A DNA stretch of 64,000 bases from Sphaerisporangium rufum (GCF_016863395.1 NZ_BOOU01000030.1:1-64000); one strand, 5' to 3'; positions 18,601 to 27,469 are shown, counted from the stretch's first letter. Notes: a model not told the origin generated them from the sequence alone. Translations and numbers: made by a program.

Positions 18601-18807
18601 CTTGAAGACGCGGGCCTCGACGTGGTGCACGCCGGGCATGCCGTTGGCGGTGGGCGGCCCTTCGTAGAAGACCCAGGACGGGCCGCCGGCGTTCTGCTCC
18701 AGCGAGCGCTGGAAGACCTTGCCGTCCCGCCAGCGGGCCAGGACCTCGGTCTCGACGGCGGGCAGGTCGACCTGGGCGGGGAGCGGGCGGAAATAGGGGC
18801 CGGACAT
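15655..18807 (-). CDS. ileS: Isoleucine-tRNA ligase
   Basis: A 1050-residue class I synthetase that charges tRNA-Ile. The HIGH-type motif is PPTANGMPGVHH (residues about 51-62), where GVHH replaces HIGH as usual in actinobacterial IleRS. The KMSKS loop reads DGRKMSKHLGN. The editing domain contains TWTTTPWTL-like sequence (LIWTTTPWTLVSNT). The start is the ATG at 18807 with GGAGGT 9 bases upstream. That ribosome site is part of the sequestering hairpin of a T-box leader, so synthesis rises when tRNA-Ile is uncharged. Confidence 0.95.
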   Translation of the reverse strand: MSGPYFRPLPAQVDLPAVETEVLARWRDGKVFQRSLEQNAGGPSWVFYEGPPTANGMPGVHHVEARVFKDVFPRYKSMRGYHVPRKAGWDCHGLPVEVAVEKELGLSGKPEIEAYGIAEFNARCRESVLRHVDAFEEMTERMGYWVDMSQAYRTMDPAYVEAVWWSLKVIWDKGLLFRDFRITPYCPRCGTGLSDHELGQPGGYETVSSPSVYVRLPVTSGRFAGADLLIWTTTPWTLVSNTAVAVHPEVTYVVAAKEGERPVIVAEPLLEAALGEGWTVTGRVPGAELEHTPYARPFELVDMPDAHYVVLADYVTVEDGTGLVHQAPAFGADDMVTCKRYGLPVVNPVGPDGRFTADVPLVGGTFFKDADEPLTADLRERGLLFRGGHFEHSYPHCWRCHTALLYYALPSWYIRTTEIKDRLLAENERTNWFPPTIKEGRYGEWLRNNVDWALSRSRYWGTPLPLWVCSADETHVTCVGSLAELGGLAGRDLSALDPHRPYVDDVTFPCPDCGEPARRVADVIDVWYDSGAMPFAQWGAPHLNKETFEQAFPGQFICEAIDQTRGWFYSMMAVGTLVFDRSSYENVLCLGLILAEDGRKMSKHLGNVLQPVPLMDQHGADALRWYMATSGSPWSPRRVGHAALEEIVRKVLLTYWNTTSFFTLYASAESWSPQTPAPAHADRPLIDRWVLAELHRTIGEVTGALEAFDTARAGRRITDFLDDLSNWYVRRSRRRFWSGDPAAFATLYEALETVTRLMAPIVPFLTDHVWDALRAPDAPASVHLARWPEVREELLDPALSERMALVRRLVELGRSARAGSGVKTRQPLGRALVGAARWPSLPAELRELIADELNVQALEDLSAFSADLVSFTVKPNFRTLGKRFGSGTKAVAAAVAAADPAALAARIRAGESATVEVDGQEVTLGPDEVIINEQPRAGWAVETGAVGSGAGETVALDLALTPELVRAGLVREVIRLVQEARKTSGLSITDRIDLWWTASGDLADALRAGGGRVAEEVLASTVTEGSPDGDLPAHHDADLGLTFHLTRTTG

Positions 18808-18810
18808 CGG

Positions 18811-19050
18811 CGGTGGACCTCCACGCGGGTGTTTCACGACGGCGTGGAGGGACGAGGCCGTGCGGGCCCCGCGGTACCACCCTCCTTGGCCCGGGTCCGG
18901 AATATCTTCCGAACCCTGGCCCACTCTTGTTTCTCGCGGCCGGTTCTACTGCGCCGCGGCCGGCTCTGCGGCCGGCGCGGCGGTTCTTCCGGCGGCTCCG
19001 GGGTGATCTTCCCTCCGGCTCTCGCCCCGGGCTCGCACCCTCCCCGGGTC
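18811..19050 (-). promoter_or_regulatory. Translational T-box riboswitch of ileS
   Basis: Read on the minus strand. A very short Stem I is closed by CCGGGG (19042-19047) and CCCCGG (18998-19003). It carries ATC, an Ile codon, at 19005-19007 as specifier. The T-box itself, TGGTACC, is at 18873-18879 inside AGGGTGGTACCGCGG, which would pair with the free NCCA end of tRNA-Ile. Downstream, CCTCCACGC (18842-18850 region) can pair with GCGTGGAGG, which holds the ribosome site of ileS. This is the known actinobacterial class of T-boxes that controls translation rather than termination. Confidence 0.85.
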
Positions 19051-19321
19051 GCTCCGGCGAGTGGGCCTGGAGGTACTCGTCCCCATCGACGCCTTGCGGA
19101 TTTCCACGATATCCCATATCCGGGCCGGGCATCCCCGCCATCCGCGTCCCCGGCGGCGGCGGGAATTCCGGCCGGGCGATGCAGGCGGCCCGGTCTCGAC
19201 CTGGTGACGCGGTAACCGGCGCGGCAAGCCCTCGGTAGCGGGCCGGAGATCTTCGGTAACCGCCGGGAAACCGGGCGAACGGTCCCGGGGTTACGGATGG
19301 CGTAAACGGTCGGCGCGTCGT

Positions 19322-19350
19322 TTGTTCTTCTGATATGGCCGACCTATGCT
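19322..19350 (+). promoter_or_regulatory. Promoter of the DksA-like gene
   Basis: TTGTTC (19322-19327), 17 bases, TATGCT (19345-19350). Transcription would start near 19357, downstream of an ATG at 19346, which supports the later start at 19391. Confidence 0.6.
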
Positions 19351-19390
19351 TCCCGCACTGCTCAACTGGTCGATCGGCGAGGAGGCCTTC

Positions 19391-19801
19391 ATGGCCGGTG
19401 TGGCGCGGGCGGCGAAGACCGCTACGGGGACCGACGGTGGCACCACGTGGACCGGCGAGGAGCTGGCCGAGGTCCGCGCCCGGCTGGTCGGGGAGATCGA
19501 GGAACTGAACGCCGAGATAACCCGCTCGGAGTCCCAGATAGCCTCGGGGGACATCACCGACAGCGCGGGCGACGACCAGGCGGACGCCGGCGCCAAGACC
19601 TATGAGCGGGAACGCGAGATCGCCCTTACCCTGAATGCGCGGGACCTCGTCGCGCAGAACGAGCGGGCGGTCGCCCGGATCGACGCGGGAACATACGGAG
19701 TGTGCGAATCGTGCCACCAGCCGATCGGCAAGGAGCGCCTGCAGGCGTTCCCCAGGGCGACGCTGTGCGTGTCGTGCAAGCAGCGGGAGGAGCGCCGCTG
19801 A
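19391..19801 (+). CDS. DksA/TraR-type zinc-finger protein
   Basis: A 136-residue protein of the DksA/TraR family that binds RNA polymerase through its secondary channel. A coiled-coil region (residues about 20-90, [20 protein letters not shown]) is followed by a C4 zinc finger, CESCHQPIG then [14 protein letters not shown] 19391 was chosen: GGAGG lies 6 bases upstream, and the promoter at 19322-19350 excludes the earlier ATG. lspA and an RluD-like gene follow, the usual actinobacterial order. Confidence 0.9.
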   Translation: MAGVARAAKTATGTDGGTTWTGEELAEVRARLVGEIEELNAEITRSESQIASGDITDSAGDDQADAGAKTYEREREIALTLNARDLVAQNERAVARIDAGTYGVCESCHQPIGKERLQAFPRATLCVSCKQREERR

Positions 19802-20601
19802 CCCCCTCGCCGCCGTCCGACGCGGCGGCGGCCGGCACGCCGCCGGCGGTGCCCCGGCGGCGGCGGATCGCGGTGCTGGCCGGGCTGGCGGTGCTGGTGT
19901 ACGTCCTGGACCTGGTCAGCAAGATCCTGGTGGTCGACCTGCTGGAGGGACGCGAGCCGGTCACCGTGATCGCCGACGTCCTCCGGCTGCGGGTGATCCG
20001 CAACTCCGGTGCGGCGTTCAGCATCGGCACCGGGCTCACCGTCGTCCTCACCGTGATCGCGATCGGCGTCGTGGTGGCGATCCTGCGCACCGCGCGCCGG
20101 CTGCGCAGCCTGCCCTGGGCGGTGACGCTCGGCCTGCTGCTCGGCGGCGCGCTCGGCAACCTCACCGACCGGGTCTTCCGCAGCCCGTCGCCGCTGCAGG
20201 GCCACGTGGTCGACTGGATCGAGGTCTTCCCGGTCACCCGGTTCCCGATCTTCAACGTCGCCGACTCGGCGATCGTCTGCGGCGGTTTCCTGGCCGTCTT
20301 CCTGGCCTGGCGCGGGCACCAGATCGACGGCACCCGGGCCGGGGACGAGTCCGCCGCCCCGGCCGGCGCCACCGAGGCCGCGGCCGCACCGGGCGCCGCG
20401 CACACCCCGGAGGCCACGCACGCCCCGGAGGCCACGCACGCCAGGGACGCCGGGGACGATGCCGGGCCGGCCGCTCCCGCCGGGGTCGCCAAGCCCGCCG
20501 GGGCCGGCGCGTCCGGCGGGGTCGCCGAGCCCGCCGCGATGAGCGAGTCCGCCGGGGCCGCCGAGGCGACCGGATCGCGGGAGGGGGAGCGGCATGGGTG
20601 A
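19774..20601 (+). CDS. lspA: Lipoprotein signal peptidase
   Basis: A type II signal peptidase that removes the signal peptide of prolipoproteins in the membrane. Four membrane helices are visible. The two catalytic aspartates lie in GNLTDRVF and FNVADSAIV, and the conserved RNSGAAFS is present. After about residue 190 there is an unusual tail of about 85 residues, rich in Ala/Pro/Gly, with a short repeat ([14 protein letters not shown]). The start is uncertain: GTG 19774 lies within the DksA-like gene. A GGAGG at 19786-19790 points instead at a CTG at 19798, just before that gene's stop ends. Confidence 0.85.
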   Translation: MQAAGGAPLTPSPPSDAAAAGTPPAVPRRRRIAVLAGLAVLVYVLDLVSKILVVDLLEGREPVTVIADVLRLRVIRNSGAAFSIGTGLTVVLTVIAIGVVVAILRTARRLRSLPWAVTLGLLLGGALGNLTDRVFRSPSPLQGHVVDWIEVFPVTRFPIFNVADSAIVCGGFLAVFLAWRGHQIDGTRAGDESAAPAGATEAAAAPGAAHTPEATHAPEATHARDAGDDAGPAAPAGVAKPAGAGASGGVAEPAAMSESAGAAEATGSREGERHG

Positions 20602-21523
20602 GCAGCGCAGCCTGCCGGTGCCCGACGGCCTGGAAGGCGAGCGGCTGGACGCCGCGCTGGCCCGGCTGTTCGGCTTCTCCCGCACCCGGGCCGCCGAGCT
20701 GATCGCCGCCGGCGACGTGCTGCTGGACGGATCGGCCCCGGCCAAGTCCGACCGCGTGCACGCCGGCGCCTGGCTCGACGTGGTGATCCCGGCGCCGCCC
20801 GCCGCACCGGTGCCGGTCGCCGAGCCGGTGCCCGGGATGCGGGTGCTGCATGAGGACGACGACATCGTGGTGATCGACAAGCCGATCGGCGTGGCCGCCC
20901 ATCCGACCGTCGGCTGGACCGGGCCGACCGTCCTCGGCGGCCTGCTCGGCGCCGGTCACCGGGTGGCGACCAGCGGCGCGGCCGAGCGCCAGGGCATCGT
21001 GCACCGGCTGGACGCCAACACCACCGGGGCGATGGTGGTGGCCAAGAGCGAGACGGCCTACTCGCGGCTCAAGCGGGCGTTCAAGGAGCGCACGGTGGAG
21101 AAGCGCTACCACGCGCTGGTGCAGGGGCATCCCGACCCGCTGCGCGGCACGGTGGACGCGCCCATCGACCGGCACCCGGCCGGCGACGGCAGGTTCGCCG
21201 TGGTCGCCGGGGGAAAGCCGTCGATCACCCACTACGACACGATCGAGGCGTTCCGCGCGGCTTCGCTGCTCGACATCCGGCTGGAGACCGGCCGCACCCA
21301 CCAGATCCGGGTGCACATGTCCGCCATCCGCCATCCGTGCGTCGGGGACCTGGCCTACGGCGCCGACCCCAGGCTCGCGGCCCGGCTGGGGCTGACCCGG
21401 CAGTGGCTGCACGCGTTCTCGCTGGGGTTCGAGCATCCGGCCACCGGCGAATGGGTCTCCTTCACCAGCGACCATCCCGCCGACCTGGCCCGCGCACTGG
21501 AGATCGTCCGCGCGGAGAGCTGA
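20594..21523 (+). CDS. RluD-like 23S rRNA pseudouridine synthase
   Basis: A 309-residue RluA-family pseudouridine synthase. An N-terminal S4 RNA-binding domain ([20 protein letters not shown]) precedes the catalytic domain with the conserved HRLDANTTG, which holds the catalytic Asp. Downstream are [12 protein letters not shown] and the C-terminal Leu-His stretch ([10 protein letters not shown]). Position after lspA is conserved in actinobacteria. It overlaps the lspA stop by 8 bases, so the two are co-translated. It modifies large-subunit rRNA; the exact site cannot be told. Confidence 0.9.
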   Translation: MGEQRSLPVPDGLEGERLDAALARLFGFSRTRAAELIAAGDVLLDGSAPAKSDRVHAGAWLDVVIPAPPAAPVPVAEPVPGMRVLHEDDDIVVIDKPIGVAAHPTVGWTGPTVLGGLLGAGHRVATSGAAERQGIVHRLDANTTGAMVVAKSETAYSRLKRAFKERTVEKRYHALVQGHPDPLRGTVDAPIDRHPAGDGRFAVVAGGKPSITHYDTIEAFRAASLLDIRLETGRTHQIRVHMSAIRHPCVGDLAYGADPRLAARLGLTRQWLHAFSLGFEHPATGEWVSFTSDHPADLARALEIVRAES

Positions 21524-21677
21524 CCGCGGCGTCCTACGCTCCCGCGTGGCGTCTGGCCCCTGTCCCGGCGCTGGGCTCCGGCGGCCGTTAGGCTTCGTGC
21601 TCCGCGGTGCGCGGGGCTCGCGCGTTCCGTCGTCATGGCCGGCGGGCGTGCGTCCGACGAGAGTGAGGATCGTGATC

Positions 21678-23807
21678 ATGCTGGTGGCGGATGAGAGCCG
21701 TGGCCCTCGCGGCGTCGGACAACACCAGCCCGCGACGCGGCCCGACATCTGGAATCTGCACGCCGATCCACCCGCGGTGCGCGCCGCCGCGCGGGCGTGG
21801 CGGTCGCTGGCCGGCAGCGCCGGCACGCTGGCCGATGACGTCGACGGCGCGGCCGGCCGGGTGCCTGACTGGCGCGGGGCCGGCGCGGAGGCGTATCGCG
21901 CCCACCGGGCCAGGCTGGACGCACACCTCGGCGAGATCGCCCGGCTCGCCGAGGAAGCGGCCGCGGCGCTCGACGGGACCGCCGTCGCGCTGGAGACGAT
22001 CCAGGAGGCGCTCACCGCGTCCCTGGCCGGCGTGGGCTGTCGGTACGTGGCCGACGACACCGCTCTCGGCGGCGTCGTGACCTTCTACCCCGATGACGAC
22101 GCGGACCTGACGTCGATCGAGTCGGCCGTCGCCGCCGCGCGCCGGGGCCGCGCCGATCTGGACGGCCGCCTTCGCGTCGCCGCGGACGCGCTGAAAAAGG
22201 TGCGGGCCGGGATGCTGGGCATCGCTCCGCTGGGGAACGCGGGCGAGCCGGCGTTCGCCCTGCCGCCGGGCACGCCCGGACCGGACGGCGTGGAGGTGAT
22301 CCGCGACGGCGACCGGCTTGTCGTCGACGTCGGCGACGGTGACGACAAGGTTGCCTACTATGTCGACCCCCTGACCGGCATGCGGGTCCTCAACGTCAAC
22401 GGCAGGCAGTACGTGATCCCGTCCGGGGTGGAGCTCACCGTCCTGGCGGGGGACGGCGCGGACACGGTGACGTCGTCGGTTCCGGCGGACGGCATGGTGA
22501 TCCTGGGCGGCGCGGGGAACGACGACATCAGGACCGGTGCGGGCGGCCAGACCGTCCTGGCGGGCCTGGGTGACGACACGGTGCTCACCGGAGGCGGCGC
22601 CGACCGGGTGTACGCGGGCTGGGGCTACGACCGGGTGGAGGGCGGCGACGGCGACGACAAGATCCACGGCGGTCGCGGGAACGACATCGTCAGCGGGGGT
22701 GCCGGGAACGACCTGCTGGACGGGGACCGGGGCGACGACGTGCTCGGCACGCACGACGAGGACTGGCGGCACCCTGGGCACCAGCCGGAGGACGGGAACG
22801 ACCGGATCTACGGTTCGGGGGGAGACGACACCGTCCACGCCGGCGCCGGCGACGATGCCGTCGACGGCGGCGAGGGCGACGACCGGCTGCACGGGGACGG
22901 CGGGAACGATCGGCTCGCCGGGTCCCAGGGGGTCGACTACCTGGAGGGGGGCGCCGGGGACGACACCCTGTCCGGTGGTGCCGGTGAGGACGTTCTGTAC
23001 GGGGGGGAAGGCGCCGACGCGCTCGACGGCGGGGACGACCGCGACTATCTTGAGGGCGGCCGCGGCGATGACCAGCTCAGCGGCGGTGCCGGTGACGACC
23101 TGCTCTCCGGCGGCCGTGGCCACGACGTACTGCACGGCGGGGCCGGTGACGACACCGCGTACACCGGCCAGGGCCACGACTCCTTCATCGGCGATGCCGG
23201 GAACGACAAGGTGTACGGGCAGACGTCCGGGCCGGACGGCGATTGCCTGACCGCCGAGCAGGTCACCGAGGTCGCCTACGATCCACGGGCCGGTGCGGAG
23301 ATCGAGATCGAGGGTTCGCCGGAGTTCAGGTCCCGGGTCGGCGACGACCTGGACATGTTGCGGTCGTCGCCGGCCGGTACGCGAATGCTGGGCGAGGTGG
23401 ACCGGCTGATCAACGAGGAGACCTGGCGCGACGGGGTCCACCTGAAGGAGTCGACCACCGCCGGCATCGACGGCCAGGTGAGCGGATTCGGGAAAGGCGG
23501 TCTCACCATTTCGGTGAACCCCTCGACCATCACCCAGGACTACCGGCTCGTGCCCGGCGTGACGCTCCACCACGAGTTGGCCCACGTCTACGACGACGGT
23601 ATCGGGGGAGTGGACCACGAGTCGTTGTATCGGGGGTTGGACAATTACGCGGTTCCCAACAGTGAGCGCCAGGCGGTGGGCCTGCCGATCGACCGGGACG
23701 GCGACGGCGTTCCCGACGACCCCCATGACCATCCTGGGCACCCGTACGTGCTCACCGAGAACGCCCTGCGCGAGGAGATGCGCTGGCCGCGGCGTACGGA
23801 ATATTGA
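21678..23807 (+). CDS. RTX-repeat M91 metalloprotease with WXG-like head
   Basis: A 709-residue three-part protein. Residues about 22-135 form a helical hairpin with a W-R-G turn (VPDWRGAGAEAYRAHRARLD), like WXG100/ESX export domains. Residues about 256-516 carry many calcium-binding RTX nonapeptides (GGAGNDxI, GGxGDDxLxG). The C-terminal part holds a zinc protease domain of the M91/NleD type, with HELAH at 632-636, ERQAVGLPID and a terminal TENALREEMRWPRRTEY. There is no classical signal peptide. The architecture suggests a type VII-exported effector that cleaves a protein target. The start is ATG 21678, 9 bases after GAGTGAGG. Confidence 0.8.
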   Translation: MLVADESRGPRGVGQHQPATRPDIWNLHADPPAVRAAARAWRSLAGSAGTLADDVDGAAGRVPDWRGAGAEAYRAHRARLDAHLGEIARLAEEAAAALDGTAVALETIQEALTASLAGVGCRYVADDTALGGVVTFYPDDDADLTSIESAVAAARRGRADLDGRLRVAADALKKVRAGMLGIAPLGNAGEPAFALPPGTPGPDGVEVIRDGDRLVVDVGDGDDKVAYYVDPLTGMRVLNVNGRQYVIPSGVELTVLAGDGADTVTSSVPADGMVILGGAGNDDIRTGAGGQTVLAGLGDDTVLTGGGADRVYAGWGYDRVEGGDGDDKIHGGRGNDIVSGGAGNDLLDGDRGDDVLGTHDEDWRHPGHQPEDGNDRIYGSGGDDTVHAGAGDDAVDGGEGDDRLHGDGGNDRLAGSQGVDYLEGGAGDDTLSGGAGEDVLYGGEGADALDGGDDRDYLEGGRGDDQLSGGAGDDLLSGGRGHDVLHGGAGDDTAYTGQGHDSFIGDAGNDKVYGQTSGPDGDCLTAEQVTEVAYDPRAGAEIEIEGSPEFRSRVGDDLDMLRSSPAGTRMLGEVDRLINEETWRDGVHLKESTTAGIDGQVSGFGKGGLTISVNPSTITQDYRLVPGVTLHHELAHVYDDGIGGVDHESLYRGLDNYAVPNSERQAVGLPIDRDGDGVPDDPHDHPGHPYVLTENALREEMRWPRRTEY

Positions 23808-23857
23808 TCGTCAAGGACCATGAACGCGACGGCCGGGCGGTGCCTAGAATCGTCGCC

Positions 23858-24172
23858 ATGACGGACGAACTGTCGGCGGATCCGGTGACACTGGCGCGTT
23901 TCGCCCGGGAGGTCCTCGTGGCCACCACGGCGTTCACCGACGCGATCGACGACACCCGGGACGGGTGGTCCGTCCCGGCCGCGGCCTTCGGTGACACATC
24001 GGCCGCACCGGCGGTCGCCGCTGCGGCCGAGGTGCTCCGCGACGAGACCATCGCCAGGCTCTCCGACGTCCAGGACGTGCTGACGACCGACGTCGAGTCC
24101 CTCTACCAGGTGGCGTTCGCCGTCCAGTCCGCCGAGGAGGCGAACACCGCCCGGCTGAAGGAAGTGGGCTGA
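23858..24172 (+). CDS. ESX/WXG100-like small protein
   Basis: A 104-residue all-helical protein (MTDELSADPVTLARFAREVL; VEVLRDETIARLSDVQDV-like second helix) of the size and pattern of type VII secretion targets of the EspC kind. It lies 50 bases after the RTX protease gene and probably acts as its secretion partner or chaperone. The usual W-x-G turn is weak (RDGWSVPAAAFGD). No ESX ATPase or EccB/C gene is in the window, so export would rely on a locus elsewhere. Confidence 0.65.
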   Translation: MTDELSADPVTLARFAREVLVATTAFTDAIDDTRDGWSVPAAAFGDTSAAPAVAAAAEVLRDETIARLSDVQDVLTTDVESLYQVAFAVQSAEEANTARLKEVG

Positions 24173-24230
24173 CGGCCGAGCGGACGGCAGAGCCGGCGTG
24201 GGCGGTCACGCTCCCGGCCGGGACAGGTGG

Positions 24231-25766
24231 TCAGGCGCTGAGGCGGGCCAGGGCGCCGGTGGCCGCCGCACCTTCGAGGGCCTTCACCGGCCCCTTCTTG
24301 CCCTTGCCGCTCGCCTTGCCCTTGGCCTTGCCGTTCACGCCGGCCGCACCCGTGCCGAGGCCGTTCTGTGAGGCGCCCGGCCCTGGCGGGACGCCGGCGC
24401 CGGCATCCTGCCGGCTCTTGGTGGGCTTGGGGGAGTTCTTGCCGGTCGGCTTGGCCGGAGCCTTCCCGGTCGGCTTGGCGGACGGGCCCTTCTTGTCTTC
24501 GGCCTTCTTGTCTTCCGCCTGCTTGTCCGCGCGGTCGTCCTTGGGCTTCGTGCTGCGCGAGGGGGCCGACACCGAGGAACGCGACGCGCGCTGCGGGGTC
24601 GAGCGGTAGGTCCCCTGCGGCTCGCGGCGGGCGACGGTCTCGGCCGCGGGCTGCGCGGAGGGGGTCACCGAGACGGTGACCCGCACGGTGGGGGAGGTGA
24701 CCGGCGTGGTGCGCACGTCCGCCGTCCGGGCGGTCACCCAGGCCATCCCGCCGGTGACCAGCCCGACCGACATGACCAGGGCACTGACGCCCGCCACGGC
24801 GATCCCGCGCCCGCCGCCGGTCCGGCGCGGCTGCGGCGGAACGTTCCCGGGCGCGGCGACCGGCGGGGCCTGGGCCCCCGGGCGGGTGGCCGTGGCGGGC
24901 ATGGGCAGCGCGGGGGAGGTGGCCTCGGGCTGGATGCCGGCCGCCACCATGCGCAGGTAGTGCTCGGCCTCGTCGGCGGTGAGCCGGTCGGCCGGGTCCT
25001 TGCGCAGCAGGCCGGCCAGCACCGGGCCGAGCGGCCCGGCCAGGCGCAGCGGCGCGGGCGGGTCGTGCATGACCGCGCCGAGCGTCGCCAGCGGGTTGCC
25101 GCGCTGGAACGGGGAGCGGCCCTCGACCGCCACGTACAGGGTGACGCCGAGCGACCACAGGTCCGACGCGCGGGTGGCCTGGCCGCCGGCGGCCCGCTCG
25201 GGCGCGATGAACGCCGGGGTGCCGATCAGCGTGCCGGTGCGGGTCACCGGCGAGTCGTCCTCGAGCGTCGCGATCCCGAAGTCGGTCAGTACCGCACGCC
25301 CGCTGTCGGTGGCCAGCAGCACGTTGTCCGGCTTGACGTCCCGGTGCAGCACCCCGGCCCGGTGGGCGGCGCGCAGCGCGGCCAGCACCTCCAGGCCGAT
25401 CCGCGCCACCCGTTCGGCCGGCAGCGGGCCGCGGTCGCGCACCACGGCGCCGAGCGTGGCCGACGGCACCAGCTGTAGCACGATCCACGGGTGCCCGTTC
25501 TCCTCGAACACGTCGTAGACCGTGGCCACTCCCGGGTGGCCCACCCGGCCGGCGGCGCGCGCCTCCCGGAAGGTGCGCTCCATGAAGATCTCGCGTTCCG
25601 TACCGGTCAGTTCCGGCGGCGCGATGAGCTCCTTGACGGCGATCTCGCGTCCGAGAATGGCGTCATGAGCACGCCATACGGTGCCCATCCCGCCGCGGCC
25701 GATCGGCTCGATGAGACGGTATCGGCCTGCCACTACTCGGTCGATGACCTGGGAGGAATCCGTCAT
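24231..25766 (-). CDS. Membrane Ser/Thr protein kinase (third of the tandem)
   Basis: A 511-residue kinase. The catalytic domain (residues about 15-275) has the glycine loop GRGGMG, the Lys in IAVKE, HRDVKPDN and DFG. A membrane helix follows at about 322-343 (GIAVAGVSALVMSVGLVTGG). The outer part is a Lys/Pro/Ser-rich tail (KPTGKAPAKPTGKNSPKPTK) without a globular domain, unlike its two neighbours. It is the last gene of a leftward three-kinase set, 43 bases after the second. The stop faces the stop of the ESX-like gene. Confidence 0.9.
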   Translation of the reverse strand: MTDSSQVIDRVVAGRYRLIEPIGRGGMGTVWRAHDAILGREIAVKELIAPPELTGTEREIFMERTFREARAAGRVGHPGVATVYDVFEENGHPWIVLQLVPSATLGAVVRDRGPLPAERVARIGLEVLAALRAAHRAGVLHRDVKPDNVLLATDSGRAVLTDFGIATLEDDSPVTRTGTLIGTPAFIAPERAAGGQATRASDLWSLGVTLYVAVEGRSPFQRGNPLATLGAVMHDPPAPLRLAGPLGPVLAGLLRKDPADRLTADEAEHYLRMVAAGIQPEATSPALPMPATATRPGAQAPPVAAPGNVPPQPRRTGGGRGIAVAGVSALVMSVGLVTGGMAWVTARTADVRTTPVTSPTVRVTVSVTPSAQPAAETVARREPQGTYRSTPQRASRSSVSAPSRSTKPKDDRADKQAEDKKAEDKKGPSAKPTGKAPAKPTGKNSPKPTKSRQDAGAGVPPGPGASQNGLGTGAAGVNGKAKGKASGKGKKGPVKALEGAAATGALARLSA

Positions 25767-25809
25767 GACGCCCGAGCTACCCGATTTCTAGCGCCGCATT
25801 CCTCTATAG

Positions 25810-27441
25810 TCAGGAAGCCCGAAAAGTAGCTGCAAACCTGTCAAATCGGTCAGGGTCCCGTTTCCACTCCCTCTCCGGCACCTGCCAGTAGAGGGCGAAG
25901 TGCCGGCCGCTCCTGGTGGTGAAGAGCAGATCCACCACGTGGACCGGCCCCGACTCCGGGCGCCAGGTGAACTCCCAGCGGACCGCCGGCCGGCCCTGGA
26001 ACCTGAAGTACAGCCGGGTGATCCGCCGATAGCCGGGCAGCCGCTTCTCCGCCAGCGAGCGCCGCTCCACGATGCCCGTCGCCGTCCAGGCGTCCCGGGC
26101 GTCCCACCGGGTGGTGTCCACCAGCAGGTAGCCGGGGTCACCGGGCCGCCGGAACCGTACCCGGGCCTCCTCACGGCCGAACTCCACCCAGTCGCCGGGC
26201 AGCCGGGCGACGAAGCCGAGCCGGTCCAGGTGGGCCTTGGAGAACTCGCCCGGGGACGGCCGGGCCGAGGCGGTGCCCCCGGTGCTCGGGGTGGTCGCCG
26301 GATCTACGGCGGCGGCCGACCCGGTGGCGGTGCCTGCCGGGGTCACGGTGCGGGGCGCGGCGGAGGTGTTCAGGGCGGTGGCCGGCGTCGTCCTGCCCGA
26401 CCCGGTCACCGGGGAGGTGGAGGGCCGGAGGGCGTACCAGCCGGCGGCGCCCAGCCCGGCCAGCAGCAGCGCGCCGGCCGCGGCCACGGCGGCCCGTCGT
26501 CCACGCGGCCGGCCGCCGGGTCCGGGCCGCACGGTTTCGGGCCGCACGGGTCCGGGTCGCATCGGGCCCGCCGGCGCCGGCGCCGGGACGGTGCCGCCGG
26601 CGATCCGCTCCAGCGCCGCGGCCGCCTCGGCGGCCGTCATCCGGCGCTCGGGCTCCTTGCGCAGCAGCCCGTCGATCACCGGCGCCAGCGGGCCGGCCAG
26701 CCGCACCGGGTCGGGCGGATCGTTCAGCACCGCCGCCATCGTGGGCACCGGCGCGCCCCGGTCGAACGGGGGCCGCCCTTCCACCGCGGCGTACAGGGTG
26801 GCGCCGAGCGACCACAGGTCGGAGGCCGGGGTGGCCGGGCGGCCGGCCAGCCGTTCGGGGGGCAGGAAGGCGGGCGTGCCCGACAGCTCGCCGGTCGCGG
26901 TGAGCGCCGTCTCCTCCGGCAGCGTCGCGATGCCGAAGTCGGTGAGCACCACCCGGTCCTCCCCGGCCAGCAGGACGTTCTCCGGCTTGACGTCGCGGTG
27001 CAGCACGCCGGCGGCGTGCGCGGCCCGCAACGCCGAGAGCACCCGGGTGCCGACCGCGGCGGCCCGGGCCGGCGACAGCGGGCCGTCGGTGCGGATCACC
27101 TCGCCCAGCGACCGCGACCGGACCAGCTGCATCACGATCCACGGCCGGCCGTCCTCCTCGACGACGTCGTGCACCACCACGACCGACGGGTGGTCCAGCC
27201 GGCCGGCGGTGCGCGCCTCGCGGATGGTGCGCCGGTTGAACGCCGCCCGGTCCTGCTCGCTCAGCGCCCGGTACAGCACCTCCTTGACCGCGACGGGGCG
27301 GTCGAGCAGCTCGTCGTGGGCCAGCCAGACGATGCCCATGCCGCCCTGGCCGAGCCGATCCAGCAGCCGGTACCGACCGGCCACCCAACGTCGCGTATCG
27401 GCGGTCACCCTCCGCCCGTCCCTTCTGTGGCGTGTCCGCAT
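25810..27441 (-). CDS. Membrane Ser/Thr protein kinase with ectodomain (second of the tandem)
   Basis: A 543-residue kinase. The catalytic domain (residues about 20-285) has GQGGMG, VAVKE, HRDVKPEN and DFG. A membrane helix (AAVAAAGALLLAGLGAAGWY) leads to a Thr/Ala linker. Beyond it lies a globular outer domain of about 140 residues (FVARLPGDWVEFGREEARVR to FDRFAATFRAS) that is homologous to the ectodomain of the first kinase. The ATG at 27441 or the GTG at 27408 could be the start; neither ribosome site is strong. It follows the first kinase by 28 bases. Confidence 0.9.
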   Translation of the reverse strand: MRTRHRRDGRRVTADTRRWVAGRYRLLDRLGQGGMGIVWLAHDELLDRPVAVKEVLYRALSEQDRAAFNRRTIREARTAGRLDHPSVVVVHDVVEEDGRPWIVMQLVRSRSLGEVIRTDGPLSPARAAAVGTRVLSALRAAHAAGVLHRDVKPENVLLAGEDRVVLTDFGIATLPEETALTATGELSGTPAFLPPERLAGRPATPASDLWSLGATLYAAVEGRPPFDRGAPVPTMAAVLNDPPDPVRLAGPLAPVIDGLLRKEPERRMTAAEAAAALERIAGGTVPAPAPAGPMRPGPVRPETVRPGPGGRPRGRRAAVAAAGALLLAGLGAAGWYALRPSTSPVTGSGRTTPATALNTSAAPRTVTPAGTATGSAAAVDPATTPSTGGTASARPSPGEFSKAHLDRLGFVARLPGDWVEFGREEARVRFRRPGDPGYLLVDTTRWDARDAWTATGIVERRSLAEKRLPGYRRITRLYFRFQGRPAVRWEFTWRPESGPVHVVDLLFTTRSGRHFALYWQVPEREWKRDPDRFDRFAATFRAS

Positions 27442-27469
27442 CGTCCCACGACGCGGTGCGGGCGGCGGC

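Noticed and set aside
16459..19215. A 918-codon frame opposite ileS, crossing the T-box
   Set aside because: Antisense shadow of ileS; the product is His/Arg/Gly-rich with no family features and runs across the leader.
18813..19238. Small protein upstream of ileS on the plus strand
   Set aside because: The interval is the T-box leader on the minus strand; the frame has no family features.
22440..23230. DNA repeats that could be taken for an array of short repeats
   Set aside because: The periodicity of 27 bases is that of RTX nonapeptide codons in a protein-coding frame, not a CRISPR or intergenic array.
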